A stretch of 52,927 nucleotides of DNA from Acidobacteriota bacterium. GTDB lineage: Bacteria; Acidobacteriota; Terriglobia; Bryobacterales; Bryobacteraceae. The translations under genes were made by a program, and so were the position numbers. The notes beneath the pieces were generated by a model that worked only from the letters and a program-made list of their open reading frames with translations, did no database searches and was not told the DNA's origin. The stretch lies in contig CANIVU010000057.1 of NCBI GenBank assembly GCA_947470805.1, forward strand, positions 1 through 52,927. The letters are read 5' to 3'. Shown here piece by piece: positions 6,768 through 15,255 of the stretch (position 1 is its first letter; each line of letters opens with the position of its first letter).

Positions 6768-9338
6768 TTAGTTGAAGTCGTCGGCCAACGTTTTTTGTCC
6801 CGCCGTTGCAACCCGGAATCCGTAGGCGGTGAGGAACGTCAGGAACAGCAAGCACAAGGTCCCCGATGGCGCGTACCAGTTGCCCCAGTTCAGGTCCGGC
6901 GGAAAGTGCCCCATGAAGTAGTTGCAGGTCATGACCACGACCGTTGCCAGATAGCCGAAGCGCAACAGGTAGAACAGCATCAATCCGTTCATCAGGAACG
7001 CGATGCCGAAGACAAACCAGGGCAGGGCGGAGTTGAGGGCGATCATGGCGGAGAAGATCGACGCCGTGGCCGCCAGCGCCAGCCATTGATTGCGCAGTAG
7101 CACCCGCAGGCCGAGCAGCAGGAAGACCATGAATGTCGCGCTGCCGATGGTGTTGGCGAACAACGAGGTGAAGGTGGCAAAGTGAAACCGGACGCCGGTC
7201 AGCGCTTGCAGGTCGCCCACCATCGGGTCCAGCCGCAGGCTTTTTTCCGCCATGTTTGAGACGCCCGCCAACAGGCCTGCTGCCATGGCGCCCGCGACGC
7301 CGTACAGCACGTGGCGGCCGACCAGAGGGTCGGTGAATCGGCCGGAGAACAGGCGGGCCCAACCGACCAACATCTCCGGCCAGCGCTTGCGCACGTGGGG
7401 CTCGAAGGCCATGTACATCGTGCCGAACAGCACGCCGACGAAGATACTGATCGCCATCCAGTTCGGCAATGCCCTGCTGAAATTAGCGAACGTGTTGTAG
7501 TGCGCGGCCAGAAGGCAGGTGGAGAAGGCGCCGGCAGCCATCAAAATAGCGAGGCGCCAGGCGCCAAGGCGGTCCGTGCGCCCGGCCTTCCAGTTGTTCC
7601 ACGCCATCCACGCGGCGAACACATAGGCGCAGGTATAGAGCAGCAGCGAGAACCGGCTGCCCCAGTCGGGCCCGGAGGCTGGGGGCGCTACCGGCGGATC
7701 CCCCCAATCGACGGCAACGCTGAAGTGCACCAGCCGTCCGCGGTATGCCGCCGCCTCCACGCGAAATTCGTGGGGAATGTGCTGGGAAATCGTCCCCTTC
7801 CATTCCGAGCGTTGGTCGAATGTCACCTGCGGCAATCCCATCGGCTCCACCGGTTTGAACATCCCCAGATCCAGGTCCGCCAGCTTGAACAACGCCGCCC
7901 AATCGTAGGGCCCGTCCTGCGGGGAGTCGGTCGCTCTTGGCAGCGCCCGGAAGTTCAACAGGCGGCCCTCCGGGTCGAGCGAGATGCGCACCATGCCGGG
8001 CACGGTCATCGGCGGGTCTGTTTCCGTGGGGTAGATACTCCGGTCGTTCGACGGCCACAGCGAACCGGGTGTGGTGCGGTACCAGAAGTTCACCAGCGAT
8101 GGGCGCGTGTGCATCAGGTGCTCCCAAGCCTTGCCACCGAAGTGCTTGTTCAACTGCTCCTGGTAGCCGGTGTTCTTACTGAAGCCGTAGAGGACGTCGT
8201 CGGGCTTATCGGTGTAGCCGAGGGTCGCGATCATCTCCTTCGCCTTCTGCGCGAGCGCGTCGGTGGGCTGATCGAACGGGATCTTGTCCAGCAGTGTGAC
8301 CTGGCTGTTCAGCATCGCCACGCCAATCCATCCGGCGATGATTGCAACGACCAACAGCAGCGCGGTGCGCGGGCGCAGGCCGTCGTGACTGCCGGAGGCG
8401 GCCACCATCTCCGGCGTGGGCGTTTCGCCAGCCGCCAGCGCGGCCGCCAACGGATCGCCGCCGGGCAAAGCCGCCGAAACCGCCAGCGCGCTGGATGGAC
8501 GTCGCATCGGGTCCGGGGCCAGGCAGCGTTCGATGACGCGCTCAATGGCCGGGTCGAGATCCTTCACCAGGCTCGACAGCGACGGCGCCGAGCCGCCGTC
8601 CTTCAGCCGCTGCAATTCCGCGCGCGTCTCCGCCGCGTGCGCCTTCTTGCCGCTGAACATTTCGTACAGCACCAGGCCGAGGGCGTAGATGTCGCTTTTG
8701 GCGGTGACTTCCAGGCCGGAAAGCTGCTCCGGCGCCATGTAGGCAGGAGTGCCGGAGCGGATATCGGTCTGGACCTGTTCGGCCAGACCGGCGAGGCCGA
8801 AGTCGGTGATCATCAACTGGCCCTTGCTGTTCAATAGCAAATTGGCCGGTTTTAGGTCGCGATGCAGTACGCCTTTGTCGTGGGCCGCGGCGAGGCCCGC
8901 GCAGAGTTGCCGCGCCAGTTCCACGCCCTTGTCCTGCGACAGATGGCCGATGCGTTTCAGGAGCGTCGACAGGTCCTCGCCGTCGACATATTCCATCGAT
9001 AGAAACGGCTGCCCGTCCACTTCGCCCAGATCGTACATGCGGCAGACGTTGGGATGGGAAACCTGCCGCGCCACGCGCACTTCGTTGCGGAAGCGGTTCA
9101 GGATGTGTTCGTCCTGCGCCATCTCCACGGGAAGGAATTTCAGAGCGACGGGTTGGCCCAGGATCAGGTCATTGGCGCGATAGACCTCGCCCATGCCGCC
9201 CCTGCCCAGAACACTGACAATCCGGTAGCGCTGGCCGAGTAGCGTGCCCGGCGGGAAGCGGCCTTCGTCGATCGTCGAATGGGACGTGAGCGAAGGGTGC
9301 GATCGCGGCGTGGTCTTTGTCAGATCGGCCTCAGACAT
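6768..9338 (-). CDS. Membrane Ser/Thr protein kinase with multi-span C-terminal domain
   Basis: 856-residue PknB-type kinase. The kinase domain spans residues ~37-300: glycine loop GRGGMGEVYR, ATP-binding Lys in VALKFLP, catalytic HRDLKPANLLL (~156), DFG (~175) and APE (YMAPEQL). A transmembrane helix (~328-347) leads to a ~210-residue non-membrane segment. About seven or eight further hydrophobic helices follow from ~570 to the end, including GLRVLLRNQWLALAAT. The C-terminal membrane domain belongs to no family I recognise with certainty. The start codon overlaps the stop of the upstream amidase gene (ATGTCTGA), so the two genes are translationally coupled. Confidence 0.9.
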   Translation of the reverse strand: MSEADLTKTTPRSHPSLTSHSTIDEGRFPPGTLLGQRYRIVSVLGRGGMGEVYRANDLILGQPVALKFLPVEMAQDEHILNRFRNEVRVARQVSHPNVCRMYDLGEVDGQPFLSMEYVDGEDLSTLLKRIGHLSQDKGVELARQLCAGLAAAHDKGVLHRDLKPANLLLNSKGQLMITDFGLAGLAEQVQTDIRSGTPAYMAPEQLSGLEVTAKSDIYALGLVLYEMFSGKKAHAAETRAELQRLKDGGSAPSLSSLVKDLDPAIERVIERCLAPDPMRRPSSALAVSAALPGGDPLAAALAAGETPTPEMVAASGSHDGLRPRTALLLVVAIIAGWIGVAMLNSQVTLLDKIPFDQPTDALAQKAKEMIATLGYTDKPDDVLYGFSKNTGYQEQLNKHFGGKAWEHLMHTRPSLVNFWYRTTPGSLWPSNDRSIYPTETDPPMTVPGMVRISLDPEGRLLNFRALPRATDSPQDGPYDWAALFKLADLDLGMFKPVEPMGLPQVTFDQRSEWKGTISQHIPHEFRVEAAAYRGRLVHFSVAVDWGDPPVAPPASGPDWGSRFSLLLYTCAYVFAAWMAWNNWKAGRTDRLGAWRLAILMAAGAFSTCLLAAHYNTFANFSRALPNWMAISIFVGVLFGTMYMAFEPHVRKRWPEMLVGWARLFSGRFTDPLVGRHVLYGVAGAMAAGLLAGVSNMAEKSLRLDPMVGDLQALTGVRFHFATFTSLFANTIGSATFMVFLLLGLRVLLRNQWLALAATASIFSAMIALNSALPWFVFGIAFLMNGLMLFYLLRFGYLATVVVMTCNYFMGHFPPDLNWGNWYAPSGTLCLLFLTFLTAYGFRVATAGQKTLADDFN

Positions 9339-10662
9339 GTTTGCCCATTATGACTTGTTCGAGAGCCTTTCCAAGCCGCAATACATCCCAGTCCGCCCCG
9401 GCGCGGCCGACGATCTGCAGGCCCACCGGCAGGCCTTCCGCGGACAAGCCGCAGGGTACGCTGAGCGCCGGTACGCCCAGGATGGAGACGAAATAGCAGC
9501 TCCGCATCCAGTCGATGTAGGTGGGGAGTTCCTGGCCGTTGATTGCGGTGATGTAGGGCTGCTCGATGTCGAATGGCAGCACTTGCACCGTGGGCAGGAC
9601 GAAGAATTCGTATTGCGTCTGAAACGCGGCGACTCGTTGGCGCAGGCCGTTTCGCAATGTGTGGGCGCGCGCAATGTCGTCCGCGGTCAGCCGTTCGCCG
9701 CGGGCGATCTCCTGCTGCACGGTCTCCTTCATTCGCTCGCGGGGCTTGGCGCCGTGGAGCGAATAGAACTCGTGGGCGCGCAGGACGCGGAAGGCGGCGT
9801 CGGCATCGGTGAAGTCGGGCGTGGCGTCGTCGACGTGGCAGCCGATTGTCTCGAAATGCTTTCGCGCGCGGTTCACGACGTCGTGCACCGCCGCCTCAAA
9901 CGGCATGCCGGGCACCTCGCCCAGCCAGGCCACGCGCGTCCCTTTGCAATCCCGGTCTAGTTCAGGGACCGTGTTCAACCCTGCCAGCACCGCCAGCAAC
10001 AGGCCCACATCGCCGGCGTCCCGTGCCATCGGCCCGTTCACCGTGAGCGGACTGCCCGGGCAGCCGTTCGGTTCGATCGGCACCAGGCCGGGCGTGGTGC
10101 GGAGCCCGGTCACGCCGCAGAAGCTGGCGGGGTTACGAAGGGAGCCGCCGGTGTCGGAGCCGTCGGCCAACGCGATCATGCCTGTTGCCAGCGCCACGGC
10201 CGCGCCGCCGCTGGAGCCGCCACAGGTTTTTGTGAGGTCGTAGGGGTTGCGCGTCTTGCCGAACACAGGATTAAATGTCTGCGACCCTGCTCCAAATTCC
10301 GGGGTGTTCGTTTTTCCCAGGCAGACCGAGCCCGCCTTCTTCATCCGCCGGACGATCTCCGTATCGAACACGGGCACGTAATCGGCGTAGATGGGCGAAC
10401 CGAACGTGGTTCGGATGCCCTGCGTCTCCTGCAAATCTTTGTGCGCCACCGGCAGCCCGTGCAGCAGGCCCAGCGATTCGCCGCGCGCCATGGCCCGGTC
10501 GGCCGCCTCTGCCTGCGCCCGCGCCAGATCGGGCGTCAGCGTCACAATGGCGTTCAATTCCGGGTTGCGCCGCTCGATAATTTCCAGGTGCGCTTCGAAG
10601 ACTTCGACGGCCGAAATTTCACCGGATAGTAATTGTTGGCGCAGGAGGCAGGCGGAGTCCAT
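9331..10662 (-). CDS. Amidase (amidase signature family)
   Basis: 443-residue serine hydrolase of the amidase signature family, which hydrolyses amide bonds. The Ser-cisSer-Lys triad is visible: Lys75 in PVAHKD, the glycine/serine loop CGGSSGGAAVA (~147-157), and nucleophile Ser174 in DTGGSLRNPA. It resembles GatA, but no gatB or gatC is nearby, so a stand-alone amidase is more likely; the substrate is unknown. I chose the internal ATG at 10662 (MDSACLLRQQ); the frame also allows a GTG/ATG-type start at 10695, close to the tRNA gene. It is the first gene of an overlapping pair with the protein kinase. Confidence 0.85.
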   Translation of the reverse strand: MDSACLLRQQLLSGEISAVEVFEAHLEIIERRNPELNAIVTLTPDLARAQAEAADRAMARGESLGLLHGLPVAHKDLQETQGIRTTFGSPIYADYVPVFDTEIVRRMKKAGSVCLGKTNTPEFGAGSQTFNPVFGKTRNPYDLTKTCGGSSGGAAVALATGMIALADGSDTGGSLRNPASFCGVTGLRTTPGLVPIEPNGCPGSPLTVNGPMARDAGDVGLLLAVLAGLNTVPELDRDCKGTRVAWLGEVPGMPFEAAVHDVVNRARKHFETIGCHVDDATPDFTDADAAFRVLRAHEFYSLHGAKPRERMKETVQQEIARGERLTADDIARAHTLRNGLRQRVAAFQTQYEFFVLPTVQVLPFDIEQPYITAINGQELPTYIDWMRSCYFVSILGVPALSVPCGLSAEGLPVGLQIVGRAGADWDVLRLGKALEQVIMGKHV

Positions 10663-10699
10663 CCGTCTTTGATATACTGAATTTGCTGTTCGCACAAGT

Positions 10700-10788
10700 G
10701 GCGGAGTGGCGGAATTGGCAGACGCAGCAGACTCAAAATCTGCCGTACTTCACTGTGCGTGTGGGTTCAAGTCCCACCTCCGCCACCA
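10700..10788 (+). tRNA. tRNA-Leu (anticodon CAA)
   Basis: Acceptor stem GGCGGAG pairs with CTCCGCC. The anticodon stem GCAGA/TCTGC encloses loop CTCAAAA, giving anticodon CAA. A long variable arm, typical of class II tRNAs, is followed by the T arm GTGGG-TTCAAGT-CCCAC. The CCA end is encoded (10786-10788). It lies between the divergent amidase and the carbamoyltransferase terminus. Confidence 0.97.
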
Positions 10789-10796
10789 CTTGTTTT

Positions 10797-12368
10797 CTAC
10801 TTCTCTACGAAGAAGTACCCGGCGATGAGAGCGTCAATGCCGGACGAATAGAAGCTGCGGACCGCGTCGCGCGGCGTGCAGACCAGCGGATCGCCGAACA
10901 GGTTGAAGCTGGTGTTGTACAACACGGGCATGCCGAATACTTCCGCTGCCCGGTGCAATAGGCGCCAGTAGAGTGGGTTGTCTTCTTCGGCGACGGTGTG
11001 CACGCGCACCATGTCGTTCCCAAGAATGGCGCTGGCAAACTTATCCCGATGGGCAGGGCGCACACGTCCCACCGTGGATAAGTAACGCGCGTTTGGCCCG
11101 ACTTCAAAATACTCCGACGCCATTTCCACCGGTACCGACGCGGCGAACTTACGCGACGGCTCCCGGTGTTTGATAAATACGTTCAGGTTCTCCGTCGAAT
11201 ACGGATTCATCGGACTCGCCAGAATGCTGCGATTTCCCAGCGCGCGCGACCCAAACTCCATGCGCCCCTGCATCCAGGCCAGGATACGGTCGCGCTGTAA
11301 CTGGTCTATTGCCGTCGATAAGATGGCGTCCGTCGTGAGTAACATCTGGAACCGTAACTTACAGTTCTCAAATACTCGCTTGATCTCTTCTGTCGTGTAT
11401 TCCGGGCCCAGGCAGAAACTGCCCAGTCCCATTCGCTGTGTCTCGCCCAATACCTCGTGCCAAGCGATGCACAACGCGCCGAACGCCGTGCCCGCGTTTC
11501 CCGCCGAGGGCTGCACGTAGACGTTCTGGAATTGGCCGAAACGCTCCAGCGTCTCCACCAGGATCGAATTGAAAAACACGCCGCCGCCCAGGCACAGATT
11601 CTCGCCCGTGCCGGCCAGCAGGAGGACGATCTTCTCCACCGTCGCCTGCAGCGATGCGGCTACATCGGGCGCCAGTTTCTCCGGTACCGCCGCGCCATCG
11701 GCCAGGCCCAGGCCCTGATAAAACCGTGTGCTGAAGCCGCCGCGGGAAATCCGCTCGCCGTCGAAGAAATGCCGGTCGGTGTGGTTGGCCCAGTCGCCAT
11801 CCATCGGGAACATCTGTTCAAACAAGGGCGCGTACGCCGGGTTTCCTTCGGTCGATAGCCACTGGACCTTGTGCTCCTCGGCGTTTGCGTTGAAGCCCAA
11901 CAGTTCCGTCACCCGGCTGTACAGATCGCCGATCGAATCCGGATAGTACATCTCCTTGTCCAACTGCATGCGCGTGCCCTGCGCCTGCCAGCGCGCGCCG
12001 CAACGGAAGTCGCCGTTGCGGTCGAGCGTGAGCACCGTCGCATGGTCGAAGCCGGAGAGATAATAGGCCGCCGCTGCGTGGGCCGTGTGATGTTCGGCCG
12101 CCACTACGCGGGCCCGGGGGAACTGGGTGCGCAACTCCAGGTGGAGCTCCGATTCGGAAGAAAACGGCCGCGCCAGCGCGATGATGTCCACCCCTTCGGG
12201 CTTCGCCTTGGCCAGCTCCAGGCAGGTGCGAATGGCCTCCATCGGCAGCACGCCGGGCGTGTGATTCCGCGCCACTTTGTGCTGTTCGACGGCTGCCAGC
12301 AACTGCCCGTCGCGGGCGATGACCGCCGCCGCGCCGCGTCCCAATCCGCCTAGTCCCAGAATGATCAT
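10797..12368 (-). CDS. NodU/CmcH-family carbamoyltransferase
   Basis: 523-residue O-carbamoyltransferase-family protein, likely transferring a carbamoyl group from carbamoyl phosphate to a hydroxyl of a small molecule or glycan. Visible landmarks are AEHHTAHAAAAYY (~90-103), LCLGGGVFFNS, GRMEFGSRALGNRSILA and the C-terminal PVLYNTSFNLFGDPLVCTP. Two things are odd. The usual N-terminal G-x-x-x-H-[ND]-A-S-A element is replaced by GLGGLGRGAAAVI, and the protein is shorter than the ~570-600 residues I expect for the family. Its ATG overlaps the gltX stop (ATGA), making it the last gene of the sigma - anti-sigma - rsmA - gltX operon. The acceptor is unknown. Confidence 0.85.
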   Translation of the reverse strand: MIILGLGGLGRGAAAVIARDGQLLAAVEQHKVARNHTPGVLPMEAIRTCLELAKAKPEGVDIIALARPFSSESELHLELRTQFPRARVVAAEHHTAHAAAAYYLSGFDHATVLTLDRNGDFRCGARWQAQGTRMQLDKEMYYPDSIGDLYSRVTELLGFNANAEEHKVQWLSTEGNPAYAPLFEQMFPMDGDWANHTDRHFFDGERISRGGFSTRFYQGLGLADGAAVPEKLAPDVAASLQATVEKIVLLLAGTGENLCLGGGVFFNSILVETLERFGQFQNVYVQPSAGNAGTAFGALCIAWHEVLGETQRMGLGSFCLGPEYTTEEIKRVFENCKLRFQMLLTTDAILSTAIDQLQRDRILAWMQGRMEFGSRALGNRSILASPMNPYSTENLNVFIKHREPSRKFAASVPVEMASEYFEVGPNARYLSTVGRVRPAHRDKFASAILGNDMVRVHTVAEEDNPLYWRLLHRAAEVFGMPVLYNTSFNLFGDPLVCTPRDAVRSFYSSGIDALIAGYFFVEK

Positions 12369-13798
12369 TGAGCCACCGCTTTCAACCGGGCAATCGCCCG
12401 CTCCCGGCCCACGGCGGTGAACAGGTGGAACGCGCTGGGCCCGACGGCTTGCCCGGTGAGCGCCGCGCGGGAGCCGTTGATCAACACGCCGGCTTTCACG
12501 CCGCGTTCGGTGGCGAGCGCACGCAGGTGCGCCTCCACGCTGGCTTCGGTGAATTCGGCGTCGGCCGCCAGGCGTTCACCCAGTTTAGCCAACAGCGCCC
12601 GCGCGCCCGCCACGTCGAGCTTTTCCATCGCCGCCGGTTCAATGGTGAACTCGTCGGAGAAGTATGGCCGGCCCTTGCCGGCGAAATCGAGCAGCGTGGT
12701 GTAGCGCGCGCGGATCAGGTCCACGACGCTGGTGAAGTGCGCCGCGTCGGCCGGGATGGTGTAGCCGGCGTTCTCCAGAACCTTTGTCACGGCGGGCATA
12801 ATCTCGGCCACCGGCAAGGACCGCAGATGCTGTCCGTTCAGCCACAGCGCCTTTGGGTCGATCGGGTCTTCCTCGGTGAAATTCACCACCGCGTTCGACC
12901 GGTTGATGCCTTCGAAGCTGAAGATGTCGATGATCTCCTGCCGCGTCATCTGCTCGCGGTTGTCCTTCGGGCTCCAGCCCAGCAGGCACAGGAAGTTGAC
13001 GTAGGAGTGCGGCAGGAAGCCGGCGTCGCGGTAGGTGGTGACGCTCACCACCGGGCCGTGCTTGCGTTTGGAGAGCTTGGCGCCATCGGGGGCGATCAGC
13101 AGCGGCAGGTGCGCGAACTGCGGAATGGCCGCGCCGAGGGCCTCGAAAATCAGCACGTGTTTGAACGTGTTCGTCAGGTGGTCCTGGCCGCGGATGATGT
13201 TGCTGATGTGGAGGTCGGCGTCGTCGGCGCAGGAGGCCAAGTGGTACGTCGGCATACCGCTCGAACGCAGCAGCGCGAAGTCTTCGATATCGTCACAGGA
13301 CTTCGATTGGTCGCCGTAGACGCTGTCCTTGAACGACACCACCCGGCCCGTATCGCGCGGCACGCGGTAGCGAATGACGAACGGCTCACCGGCCGCGGCG
13401 CGCGCGTCGGACTCTTCTTTCGACATCTCGCGCTGCCCCGGATTGGCGCGCCAGGCCATCCCGTCGTGCGCCTTCTCCTCGGCGTCCGGACCGGCGGCCG
13501 GCGTGAAGTCGCGGTAGGCGAGGCCCTTCTCCAAAATGGTGGCCGCCGCGGCGCGGTGCAGGTCCAGGCGGTCCGACTGCCGGTAGAACTCATCCCACGA
13601 CAAATCGAGCCAGTTCAGGCCGTCGTAGATGGAATCCACCGACGCCTGCGTGTTGCGTTCGACGTCGGTATCGTCCAGACGCAGGATCATCGTGCCGCCG
13701 TTGCGGCGTGCATAGAGCCAGTTAAAAATGAAGGTCCGGGCGCTGCCGATGTGCAGATAGCCCGTGGGCGAGGGAGCGAAACGTACGCGAAGCATCAA
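12365..13798 (-). CDS. gltX: Glutamyl-tRNA synthetase
   Basis: 477-residue class I aminoacyl-tRNA synthetase that charges tRNA-Glu. The HIGH-type motif is RFAPSPTGYLHIGSART at the N-terminus and the KMSKS-type motif is KLSKRKHG. The body shows GDQSKSCDDIEDFALLRSSGMPTYHLA and the anticodon-binding C-terminal region. Length is normal. Two adjacent ATGs (13798, 13795) are possible starts. It begins three bases after the rsmA stop and overlaps the carbamoyltransferase start. Confidence 0.96.
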   Translation of the reverse strand: MMLRVRFAPSPTGYLHIGSARTFIFNWLYARRNGGTMILRLDDTDVERNTQASVDSIYDGLNWLDLSWDEFYRQSDRLDLHRAAAATILEKGLAYRDFTPAAGPDAEEKAHDGMAWRANPGQREMSKEESDARAAAGEPFVIRYRVPRDTGRVVSFKDSVYGDQSKSCDDIEDFALLRSSGMPTYHLASCADDADLHISNIIRGQDHLTNTFKHVLIFEALGAAIPQFAHLPLLIAPDGAKLSKRKHGPVVSVTTYRDAGFLPHSYVNFLCLLGWSPKDNREQMTRQEIIDIFSFEGINRSNAVVNFTEEDPIDPKALWLNGQHLRSLPVAEIMPAVTKVLENAGYTIPADAAHFTSVVDLIRARYTTLLDFAGKGRPYFSDEFTIEPAAMEKLDVAGARALLAKLGERLAADAEFTEASVEAHLRALATERGVKAGVLINGSRAALTGQAVGPSAFHLFTAVGRERAIARLKAVAQ

Positions 13799-13801
13799 CC
13801 T

Positions 13802-14542
13802 TCAGGATAACTTGTGCCACAATGCGCGGAGCTCATCAATACTCAATTGTTCGGCGCGCAACGTGCGCTCCTCGAACGTGTTCCAATCCACGCCCAGATA
13901 GACCCCGTTTAAATTGTTCCGCAGGTTCTTCCGCTTCTGCCGGAAGGCGTGGCCTGCGAACTTCAGAAACGTGTCCAGGTCGGCGGGGACCTCCGCCTTG
14001 CTCTTCAGCAGAATCACCGACGAATCCACTTTGGGCGGCGGCTTGAACGCCTCCGGCGGCACGGCCACCACGAACTCCACATCGGCCCAGCTCTGCACAA
14101 CGACGGTCAAATACCCGTAATCGCGCGACTTTGGCTTGGCGATCACCCGGTCGGCGACTTCCTTCTGGATCAACAGCGTTGACGACCGCACCGTCGCCCG
14201 CGCCCGTTGAATTCGCTCCAGAATCGGCGAGGTGATGTAGTACGGCAGATTGCCCGCGATGGCCGCCGGGCCCCACTGCGCCAGATCGGTATCCAGCACG
14301 TCCTGATGATGCACCGTCAACCGCGGATGCGTGGGGAAGCGCTTGGCCAGATGGGAGACCATCTCCGGGTCCAACTCAACGGCGTGGACGTGCGCGCCGG
14401 ACTTCAGCAGGTGTTCCGTCAATGCCCCTTGCCCCGGCCCGATCTCGACGATCGTCTCCGGGTTATCCGCGCATACCGCCGCCGCAATCCTCTCCAGAAT
14501 CGGCTGACTCGATAGAAAATGTTGGCCTAGCTTACGTCCCAG
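13802..14542 (-). CDS. rsmA: 16S rRNA dimethyladenosine transferase with non-ATG start
   Basis: RsmA/KsgA dimethylates two adjacent adenosines near the 3' end of 16S rRNA in ribosome assembly. The family N-terminus GRKLGQHFL, SAM motif EIGPGQGALTE, and catalytic GNLPYYITSPIL are all present; about 246 residues. No in-frame ATG, GTG or TTG lies upstream of the SAM motif: the first is a TTG at 14422, which would delete GRKLGQHFL and motif I. An in-frame TGA closes the frame at about 14567. The best start is CTG at 14542, giving (M)GRKLGQHFL, with AAAGG nine bases before it; ATT at 14548 is the alternative. Cotranscribed between the anti-sigma factor gene and gltX. Confidence 0.9.
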   Translation of the reverse strand: MGRKLGQHFLSSQPILERIAAAVCADNPETIVEIGPGQGALTEHLLKSGAHVHAVELDPEMVSHLAKRFPTHPRLTVHHQDVLDTDLAQWGPAAIAGNLPYYITSPILERIQRARATVRSSTLLIQKEVADRVIAKPKSRDYGYLTVVVQSWADVEFVVAVPPEAFKPPPKVDSSVILLKSKAEVPADLDTFLKFAGHAFRQKRKNLRNNLNGVYLGVDWNTFEERTLRAEQLSIDELRALWHKLS

Positions 14543-14547
14543 AGTAA

Positions 14548-15255
14548 TTAGCCTTTGACTTCAATATGACTGCGGCGCAGCGTGATGCGGATCGTGTCCG
14601 ACGCCGGCTGTCCGAAGAAACTGGCCGGTTTGAAGCTCATGAACAGCAGGCTGTTTTCGACGGCCTTTTTCATCCGCGCGTCCTTCAGCCAGATGCCGGA
14701 ATCGCCTGTCGGCACGGCGTAGTCGATCACGCGACCGCTGGTGTCGATCCGCACGTCGATCGTTACGTTGTCGAAATTCCCGCCGAACGGCGACAAGCCA
14801 TAGACCTTGGCCGATTGATACCACGCCGTCGGCACATCGGCCGAAGCTGGCGTTTGCAGGGCGAAGGTGGGCATCAGCGCGCTGAACAGGAAGCAGGCCG
14901 AAGCGAGGCCCCCGGCCATCGGGATCGCCAGCGGTCGCCACAGATTGTCGAGAAGCAGGCCGATCTTTCCTTGCCAGATATCCATCCGCGTCGCCAGATT
15001 GACGCGGGCGGATCGCCGCGCCAGTTCTTTGGACGCCATCACACGCAGATTCACGGCCAGGTTCATTGGCACCGGCCGCACTGTCAGGCCATGCAGCGCG
15101 CGCCGCTGATGCTCAGACCGGATCGCGAAATCGGAACATCGCGGGCACTGCGCCCGATGGGACTGCAACTGCTCCCGAAGCACCGCGTCCACGCGCGGAC
15201 CGTTCATGTCCTCACACCAGAATTCAAAAGTTTGGCAATCGACGGGCCGCATCAT
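14548..15255 (-). CDS. Membrane zinc-binding anti-sigma factor with TonB-like C-terminal domain
   Basis: 235 residues. The N-terminal cytoplasmic part holds a zinc anti-sigma motif H-x3-C-x2-C (His33, Cys37, Cys40). One transmembrane helix (~105-133) follows. The C-terminal, presumably periplasmic, domain resembles the TonB C-terminal fold: NVTIDVRIDTSGRVIDYAV, A-x2-KKAVENS, F-x-PASFFGQPASDTIRITL. Its ATG overlaps the stop of the upstream ECF sigma gene, which identifies the pair. The TonB-like sensor part suggests it responds to an envelope signal; that is inference. Confidence 0.8.
   Translation of the reverse strand: MMRPVDCQTFEFWCEDMNGPRVDAVLREQLQSHRAQCPRCSDFAIRSEHQRRALHGLTVRPVPMNLAVNLRVMASKELARRSARVNLATRMDIWQGKIGLLLDNLWRPLAIPMAGGLASACFLFSALMPTFALQTPASADVPTAWYQSAKVYGLSPFGGNFDNVTIDVRIDTSGRVIDYAVPTGDSGIWLKDARMKKAVENSLLFMSFKPASFFGQPASDTIRITLRRSHIEVKG

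Noticed and set aside
9331-10662. GatA of a tRNA-dependent amidotransferase
   Set aside because: No gatB or gatC nearby; sequence fits a stand-alone amidase equally well.
12368-13810. 480-codon plus-strand frame over gltX
   Set aside because: Antisense of a clear gltX gene; low-complexity Arg/Val text with no motif.
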